Part shown: positions 59,452 to 64,000 of the stretch, one piece after another | Position numbering within the stretch: the first letter of the stretch is position 1 | Layout of the letters: each line of letters opens with the position of its first letter | Origin: Streptomyces sp. Act143 | GTDB lineage: Bacteria; Actinomycetota; Actinomycetes; Streptomycetales; Streptomycetaceae | Direction of reading: 5' to 3' | Length of the DNA: 64,000 nucleotides | Assembly (NCBI RefSeq): GCF_003143935.1 | Contig: NZ_QFRX01000001.1 | Span: 6,225,543 to 6,289,542 of the forward strand | Position numbers and translations under genes: made by a program | Notes under the pieces: generated by a model | The model's database searches: none | What the model was told of the DNA's origin: nothing | What the model saw: the letters and a program-made list of their open reading frames with translations, nothing else

Positions 59452-59666
59452 ATGGGCGATACCCGGCTGGAACCTGTCGGGTTGTCGGAGGCCGAGCGAC
59501 GGAGATACCGTGCGCCGCTGGCGCGTACGACTACCTCGCTCCGCCGGTCAATGCCGTCGTCTTCGCGATGGACGAGAAACCACAGATCCAGGCTCTTGAG
59601 CGGACCGCAACGGTCCTGCCGATAGATGACCTGGACCGCCAGGCGCTTGTCGGTCTGACGGTCTGA
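59452..59666 (+). mobile_element. Remnant of an IS630-type transposase
   Basis: Two adjacent frames together show IS630-type pieces: VGLSEAERRRYRAPLARTTT (N-terminal region before the helix-turn-helix) and AVVFAMDEKPQIQALERT with a DEK catalytic segment, followed by TATVLPIDD and a stop at 59666. The central part is deleted and the frame shifts between the two, so the element is dead. No terminal inverted repeats could be assigned. Confidence 0.6.
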
Positions 59667-59789
59667 CGGTCACCAGATCACTAGCCCGATACTTGCGCTC
59701 GTGCGATCTGGGAGCGCAGGGCACGGCTGACCGGGGCAGTTCCAGTCAGCAGGCCGCTGCGCGTTGCCGAAACATCAGGAGGCAGAACC

Positions 59790-59894
59790 TCAGCCCTCCG
59801 CCTTGGCCACACCGACCGGGCAAGAGACACCGGTGCCGCCCAACCCGCAATACCCTGCCGGGTTTTTGTCGAGGTACTGCTGGTGGGAAAAGTG
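59790..59894 (-). pseudogene. Decayed second msrA: last 34 codons
   Basis: On the minus strand this reads HFSHQQYLDKNPAGYCGLGG then TGVSCPVGVAKAEG and stop, clearly the C-terminus of peptide-methionine sulphoxide reductase A with both resolving Cys. It differs from the intact msrA at 60729 at several residues and carries KNPAG where the intact gene has SGSKNPDG, so it is not a fresh copy. No upstream msrA sequence remains in frame. It lies 58 bp beyond the orphan gene at 59952. Confidence 0.8.
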
Positions 59895-59951
59895 CCTACT
59901 CAAGTACCTGTGATCAGTGCTGTCTATTGAGTTGCCCTGTCCTGCTGGAGC

Positions 59952-60722
59952 TCATTCAAGTGCGACCGCGTAGCGCGCCATGACGTCCAGGAGTAGTTCG
60001 ACGCGGATTCGGCTGCGGCTGTCCACCGTCCCCTGGACGCTCACCGATACCTTGCTGCCGCCTACGGATCGAGCGACGTGGAGGTCTAGGCGGGTGCGTC
60101 CGACGAGAGGGTAGGTGTACCAGGCCGAGGGTGGCTGTTCGTCGTCGGTGTGGGGGAGGGCCATGTCGATGGCCAGCCAGTCGCTGTCGTCGAAGTCGTA
60201 GGCCACTTCCGCTGCGAGCGACTCGCAGAAGGCACGGAGGTTGGATTCCCGGATCCACCCCTCCGCGACGGTCCTGCTGCGAGGCGCCTCGGCCGAGGGG
60301 GCCATGGTGTCGAGGTCCTCATGCAAGGCATCCAGCACCCGATGCGTCGGCTCGCCGGCGGACGTGGTCTCCATGAGGACCCATCCGGGCAGCTGCTGCC
60401 GGAGGTCGGTGGGCAGGTCGTCGCTGTCCGGGTCCGCCAGCCGGTAGAGGATGCCGAAGGCGGTTTCCCGGGCGACGGCGCGGGCGATCCACGCTGCTTC
60501 CGACACGGGATCGGTGTGGTGGGCTCCCTCCGCATTCATTCCGGCGCGAAGGGAGTCGATCGAAGCGGTGTCCCAGCCCTCGATGTCCTGGGACAAGGCA
60601 CGCAGGAGCCGGTACCGAGCCAATTGAGGAAGGCCCTCCTCGACCTCCGACTCGGCCCAGCCCTGCGGGTCCTCTGCGCCGAGAGCGGCGAGCAGGCGTC
60701 CAAGCGTCTCGGCGTCGGTCAT
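59952..60722 (-). CDS. Orphan protein between msrA and msrA remnant
   Basis: A 256-residue soluble acidic protein that I do not recognise. The helical N-terminal part (MTDAETLGRLLAALGAEDPQGW, ARYRLLRALSQDIEGWD) leads to a C-terminal alpha/beta part (WLAIDMALPHTDDEQPPSAWYTYPLVGRTRLDLHVARS). No signal peptide or membrane helix. It begins 7 bp after the msrA stop on the same strand and so may be translated with it, yet it is bounded by an msrA fragment, suggesting it arrived as an insertion. An accessory or immunity-type role is a guess only. Confidence 0.65.
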   Translation of the reverse strand: MTDAETLGRLLAALGAEDPQGWAESEVEEGLPQLARYRLLRALSQDIEGWDTASIDSLRAGMNAEGAHHTDPVSEAAWIARAVARETAFGILYRLADPDSDDLPTDLRQQLPGWVLMETTSAGEPTHRVLDALHEDLDTMAPSAEAPRSRTVAEGWIRESNLRAFCESLAAEVAYDFDDSDWLAIDMALPHTDDEQPPSAWYTYPLVGRTRLDLHVARSVGGSKVSVSVQGTVDSRSRIRVELLLDVMARYAVALE

Positions 60723-60728
60723 CGGTGC

Positions 60729-61403
60729 TCAGCCGTCGGCCTTGGCCACGCCGATCGGGCACGACACCCCGGTCCCGCCCAGCCCGCAGTACCCGTCCGG
60801 GTTTTTGCTGCCTGAAAGGTACTGCTGGTGATATCCCTCGGCCGCGTAGAACGGGCGGGTCTCCGCCGGGAGGATTTCCGTGGTGATCGTGCCGTGGCCC
60901 GTGCGTGTCAGGGCCTTCTGGTAGGTCTCGCGGGACGACTGTGCCGTCTGGGCCTGGGCGGGGGTATGGGTGTGGATCGCCGAGCGGTACTGGGTGCCCA
61001 CGTCGTTGCCCTGGCGGAAGCCCTGGGTGGGGTTGTGGGATTCCCATAAGGTCTTCAGGAGGCGGTCGTAGGAGATGACGGCCGGGTCGAAGACCACGCG
61101 GACCATTTCGGCGTGGCCGGTGAGGCCCGAGCAGACCTCCTCGTACGTGGGGTTCTCGGTGTGGCCGCCCTGGTAGCCGACCAGGGTCGTGTACACACCG
61201 GCCGGGAGTCGCCAGAACGCGCGCTCGGCGCCCCAGAAGCAGCCCAGGCCGAAGTCGGCGATCTCCAGGCCCTCGGGGTAGGGGCCGAGGAGCGGGGTGC
61301 CGAGGACGGTGTGGCGGTCGGGGACCGTGAAGATCGGCTCCGGGCGGCCCTTCAGCGCCTGCTCGGCGGTGGGCAGGACAGGCGTACGGCCGGACAGCAG
61401 CAT
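60729..61403 (-). CDS. msrA: Peptide-methionine (S)-S-oxide reductase
   Basis: Repairs methionine-S-sulphoxide in proteins. It is 224 residues, in the range for actinobacterial MsrA with an N-terminal extension. The catalytic Cys55 lies in GLGCFWGAERAFW; YQGGHTENPTYEEVCSGLTGHAE and the C-terminal YCGLGGTGVSCP with resolving Cys are typical. ATG 61403 has AAGGAG 9 bases upstream; the open frame beyond it is a shadow. A remnant of a second msrA tail lies 0.9 kb downstream. Confidence 0.95.
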   Translation of the reverse strand: MLLSGRTPVLPTAEQALKGRPEPIFTVPDRHTVLGTPLLGPYPEGLEIADFGLGCFWGAERAFWRLPAGVYTTLVGYQGGHTENPTYEEVCSGLTGHAEMVRVVFDPAVISYDRLLKTLWESHNPTQGFRQGNDVGTQYRSAIHTHTPAQAQTAQSSRETYQKALTRTGHGTITTEILPAETRPFYAAEGYHQQYLSGSKNPDGYCGLGGTGVSCPIGVAKADG

Positions 61404-61579
61404 CGTGGCGGCTCCTTCTCGCGTCGTCGTCCGGGCGGTGGGCGTCGGACGGCCCCACCGCCCGATGCCTACCGCCCGACCACCTCGGGCCGGGCCCCAG
61501 GGAGGGCAGGCTGTGGGGGCGGGGCGGGCGGCAAGGGTGGCAACGCCGGGGCAGCCCTCCCGCATTCCGGCAGCAGCCC

Positions 61580-62698
61580 TCAGTGCGGCAGCGTCGCCGG
61601 GCTGCCGCCGTTCGCCTCGTAGCCCGCCACCGCCAGCGCCCGGTAGACCGCGAACTCGGCCGCCGGGTCGGGGGACAGGGTCCACGGCAGGGCGCCCACA
61701 TGGCCGTCGATGTGGACGAGCTGGTTCATGGCCTCGGCCCAGCGCTCGCCGCGCACCAGGAAGAACACCAGCATGTGCCGGACGTGCGCCAGCATCGGGT
61801 CGTCCGCGCGGGCCGAGTGCACGGCGTGCAGGGCGCCGTGCATCGCCTTCGTGACGACCTCGCTCTGATAGAAGCCGGCGACCAGGTTGACCTCGGGCAG
61901 ATGCTCGAAGACCGCGAACAGCGGCATCGCCGACAGGAGCGAGCCCTGGGGCGCCCGCGCGGCCGCCGCCTCCGCGAAGGACATCGCCAGCTCACGCGAG
62001 CCGTGCCACTTCTCGCACCAGTAGTGCAGCGCCGCCAGGTGCGCACCCATGTGCGCCGGCGCGCGGTCCAGGATCTTCAGCCAGAGCTGCTCGAACTCCT
62101 CGCGCGGGTACGCGAGCCCCCGCGCCACCGACAGCTCGACGATGTACGGGATCGGATCACCGGGAGCCAGCAGCGCCGCCTCGGCGCACGCCGCCTTCGC
62201 CTCCTCCATGATGATCCGGAAGTCGTCCGTCCCCGGCGTCGCCGTCCGCCACGCCTGCTGCACCAGGAACTCCGCGTGCACGGCCGCGCCGCCCGCGTCC
62301 TTCGGCGCCTCGGCCCGCCACACCCGCAGCCACTGCCCGCCCGGCGTCTCGCTCACCCCGCCCGGCCGCTGCGCCAGCTCGAGGGAGGCCGCCCCCGCGA
62401 AGGCCTGCACGCGCTGCCATCGCAGCTCGCCCGCCGTCTCGGTGCCGGCGAGCAGCTGGGAGGCCGCGCGGTAGTCCTGGGTGCGCTGCACCAGGTCCAG
62501 AACGTCCAGCAGGTCCTGGTCGGGGCCGGGCATCCGGACGTCCAGCTCCTCCTGCCGTACGAAGCCGTAGTCCGCGGGGTCCGCGGCGTCGGGGTGGCCC
62601 GGCGAGACCTGCTCGATCATGCCCCGCCTGCGCCGCAGGACCGGAAGCAGCACGAAGCCCAGCATGACCACCGCCATCAGGGCCCAGAGAATCTCCAT
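61580..62698 (-). CDS. Membrane-anchored helical protein, unknown function
   Basis: A 372-residue protein with one N-terminal membrane helix (ILWALMAVVMLGFVLLPVL) and an otherwise soluble, Ala/Glu-rich helical body resembling TPR-like packing (EEFEQLWLKILDRAPAHMGAHLAALHYWCEKWHGSRELAMSFAEAAAARAPQGS), without a signature. ATG 62698 marks the membrane helix start; the longer open frame to 63139 crosses a minisatellite. It lies between msrA and metB; from memory a gene of this type sits in the same place in S. coelicolor. Confidence 0.8.
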   Translation of the reverse strand: MEILWALMAVVMLGFVLLPVLRRRRGMIEQVSPGHPDAADPADYGFVRQEELDVRMPGPDQDLLDVLDLVQRTQDYRAASQLLAGTETAGELRWQRVQAFAGAASLELAQRPGGVSETPGGQWLRVWRAEAPKDAGGAAVHAEFLVQQAWRTATPGTDDFRIIMEEAKAACAEAALLAPGDPIPYIVELSVARGLAYPREEFEQLWLKILDRAPAHMGAHLAALHYWCEKWHGSRELAMSFAEAAAARAPQGSLLSAMPLFAVFEHLPEVNLVAGFYQSEVVTKAMHGALHAVHSARADDPMLAHVRHMLVFFLVRGERWAEAMNQLVHIDGHVGALPWTLSPDPAAEFAVYRALAVAGYEANGGSPATLPH

Positions 62699-62890
62699 GG
62701 CACAAGCGTTCCAGACACCGCCGACAATTGGCCAACCCGGTCCCCGGCCTGTGGACGGACTGGCCTTCGGCGGGGTCCCCGGCCTGTGGACGGACCCCGT
62801 CTGTGGCGGGCTCTCCCCCTGTGGACGAACCGGCCCGTCGCGCAGTTCCCCGCCGGTGGACGAACCCGCCGTGGGGCGGGGGAGATGCGC

Positions 62891-63050
62891 GTGGGCAACC
62901 CGTGCCGACGGTCGTGGGCAACCCGTGCGACGGTCGTGGGTAACCAGTACCGACGGCCGTGGACACCCGTACCGACGGCCGTGGACACCCGTACCGGCGG
63001 AGGTGGACACCCGTACCGGCGGAGGTGGATACCCCGTGCCGGTGGCCGAC
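62891..63050 (+). repeat. Minisatellite of 22-23 bp units upstream of metB
   Basis: About seven tandem units of 22-23 bp of the type GTGGACACCCGTACCGACGG and GTGGGCAACCCGTGCCGACGG, contiguous with no spacers. The stretch 62740-62880 carries looser repeats of GTGGACGGAC/GTGGACGAAC. This fills the 424-bp gap before metB; no gene is seen in it. Confidence 0.85.
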
Positions 63051-63122
63051 CGAGGCGGGCCGGCGGCCGGGGACAGTCTCGGCGCCGACATCGGTCCACG
63101 ATGCGGACTACGCTCGGGGCTC

Positions 63123-64000
63123 ATGAGCGACAGGCACATCAGTCAGCATTTCGAGACCCTCGCGATCCACGCGGGCAACACCGCTGATCCCCTCACGGGC
63201 GCGGTCGTCCCGCCGATCTACCAGGTCTCCACCTACAAGCAGGACGGCGTCGGCGGCCTGCGCGGCGGCTACGAGTACAGCCGCAGCGCCAACCCCACCC
63301 GCACCGCCCTGGAGGAGAACCTCGCCGCCCTCGAAGGCGGCCGCCGGGGTCTCGCGTTCGCGTCCGGACTGGCGGCCGAGGACTGCCTGCTGCGTACGCT
63401 GCTCAGCCCGGGCGACCACGTGGTCATCCCCAACGACGCGTACGGCGGCACCTTCCGCCTCTTCGCCAAGGTCGTCGCCCGGTGGGGCGTGGAGTGGTCG
63501 GTCGCCGACACCAGCGACCCCGCCGCCGTTCGGGCCGCCATCACCCCGAAGACCAAGGTCGTGTGGGTGGAGACCCCCTCCAACCCGCTGCTCGGCATCA
63601 CCGACATCGCCGCCGTCGCGCAGGTCGCCCGGGACGCGGGCGCGAAGCTCGTCGTCGACAACACCTTCGCCACGCCGTACCTCCAGCAGCCGCTGTCGCT
63701 CGGCGCCGACGTCGTGGTGCACTCCCTGACCAAGTACATGGGCGGCCACTCCGACGTCGTCGGCGGTGCGCTCATCGTCGGTGACGAGGCGCTCGGCGAG
63801 GAACTCGCGTACCACCAGAACGCGATGGGCGCGGTCGCCGGCCCCTTCGACTCCTGGCTGGTGCTGCGCGGCACCAAGACGCTGTCGGTGCGCATGGACC
63901 GGCACAGCGAGAACGCCACCAAGGTCGCCGACATGCTGACCCGGCACGCGCGCGTGACGAAGGTTCTCTACCCGGGCCTGGAGGACCACCCCGGGCACGA
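63123..64000 (+). CDS. metB: Cystathionine gamma-synthase, 5' part
   Basis: PLP-dependent enzyme of the Cys/Met-metabolism family joining O-succinyl(acetyl)homoserine with cysteine, or working in reverse transsulphuration. The frame is open from ATG 63123 to the window end (292 residues seen of about 385). Motifs: YEYSRSANPTRTALEENLAALEGG (substrate/PLP phosphate Tyr-Arg), FASGLAAE, VDNTFATPYLQQPLSLGADVVVHSLTKYMGGHSD with PLP Lys204. There is only a weak ribosome site. Family members differ in direction (MetB, MetC, MGL), so the symbol rests on similarity to streptomycete MetB. Product is methionine or cysteine. Confidence 0.9.
   Translation, partial: MSDRHISQHFETLAIHAGNTADPLTGAVVPPIYQVSTYKQDGVGGLRGGYEYSRSANPTRTALEENLAALEGGRRGLAFASGLAAEDCLLRTLLSPGDHVVIPNDAYGGTFRLFAKVVARWGVEWSVADTSDPAAVRAAITPKTKVVWVETPSNPLLGITDIAAVAQVARDAGAKLVVDNTFATPYLQQPLSLGADVVVHSLTKYMGGHSDVVGGALIVGDEALGEELAYHQNAMGAVAGPFDSWLVLRGTKTLSVRMDRHSENATKVADMLTRHARVTKVLYPGLEDHPGH

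Noticed and set aside
59369..59625. Small genes in the gap after 59324
   Set aside because: The overlapping frames contain transposase pieces out of phase and no start signals; treated as a mobile-element remnant.
62891..63050. Possible CRISPR array
   Set aside because: Units of 22-23 bp are contiguous with no spacers, and no cas genes are nearby.

Overview
The window is about 72 percent G+C with strong third-position G/C bias, GTG and TTG starts, frequent 4-bp start/stop overlaps and long GC hairpins between genes. This points to a Streptomyces chromosome. Gene content and order (cdd-deoA-add, afsQ2-afsQ1-sigQ, deoC, accA2, pccE-pccB, birA, cya, hutH, msrA, metB) resemble, from memory, the SCO48xx-SCO49xx core region of S. 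coelicolor. No CRISPR array, rRNA or tRNA gene was recognised. The first and last genes run off the window.

Region 1 (1-9420 and 16800-28030) is dominated by nucleoside catabolism: a nucleoside-type ABC permease, cytidine deaminase, thymidine phosphorylase, adenosine deaminase, deoxyribose-phosphate aldolase, two aldehyde dehydrogenases (one lacking its catalytic half), a PGM2-like phosphohexomutase that could serve as the missing phosphopentomutase, and purine nucleoside phosphorylase. The same perfect 12-bp palindrome, CTACGCGCGTAG, lies 17-26 bp upstream of add, deoC and the purine nucleoside phosphorylase gene, so these separated units look like one regulon. A DeoR-family regulator lies near the end of the block. 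Interspersed are an auxin-efflux-type carrier, a STAS protein overlapping an ECF sigma gene tail-to-tail, a divergent MFS/LysR pair and a hydrolase lacking its nucleophile serine.

Region 2 (9500-16750) holds two small secreted proteins, PspC and VanZ proteins and the AfsQ1/AfsQ2 two-component system with its lipoprotein and divergent sigQ. An AfsQ1-type GTnAC-N6-GTnAC site sits between afsQ1 and sigQ. A nucleoside-kinase-like P-loop protein and a lipoprotein follow.

Region 3 (28100-38230) carries a TetR/LuxR pair and the acyl-CoA carboxylase set: biotin carboxylase/BCCP subunit, epsilon subunit, beta subunit with a propionyl-CoA-type Asp, and biotin ligase. Between them lie Maf, a 42-residue membrane protein and an SGNH hydrolase.

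Region 4 (38400-50740) has a class III adenylate cyclase, enoyl-CoA hydratase, a GAF-GGDEF diguanylate cyclase, histidine ammonia-lyase, lipoproteins, a tiny LAXTG sortase-type surface protein, an L,D-transpeptidase and a large secreted subtilase.

Region 5 (50880-64000) is more accessory: a MacB-type ABC exporter, an ABM-truncated globin fusion, an XRE regulator divergent from a zinc alcohol dehydrogenase, an NmrA-type protein, DUF4291, then a scarred stretch (58200-60720) with a WD40 remnant, an IS630-type transposase remnant, a decayed second msrA tail and an orphan gene. Intact msrA, a membrane protein, a minisatellite and the start of metB close the window. Several short-period tandem repeats and a dispersed 3'-end repeat recur between genes.
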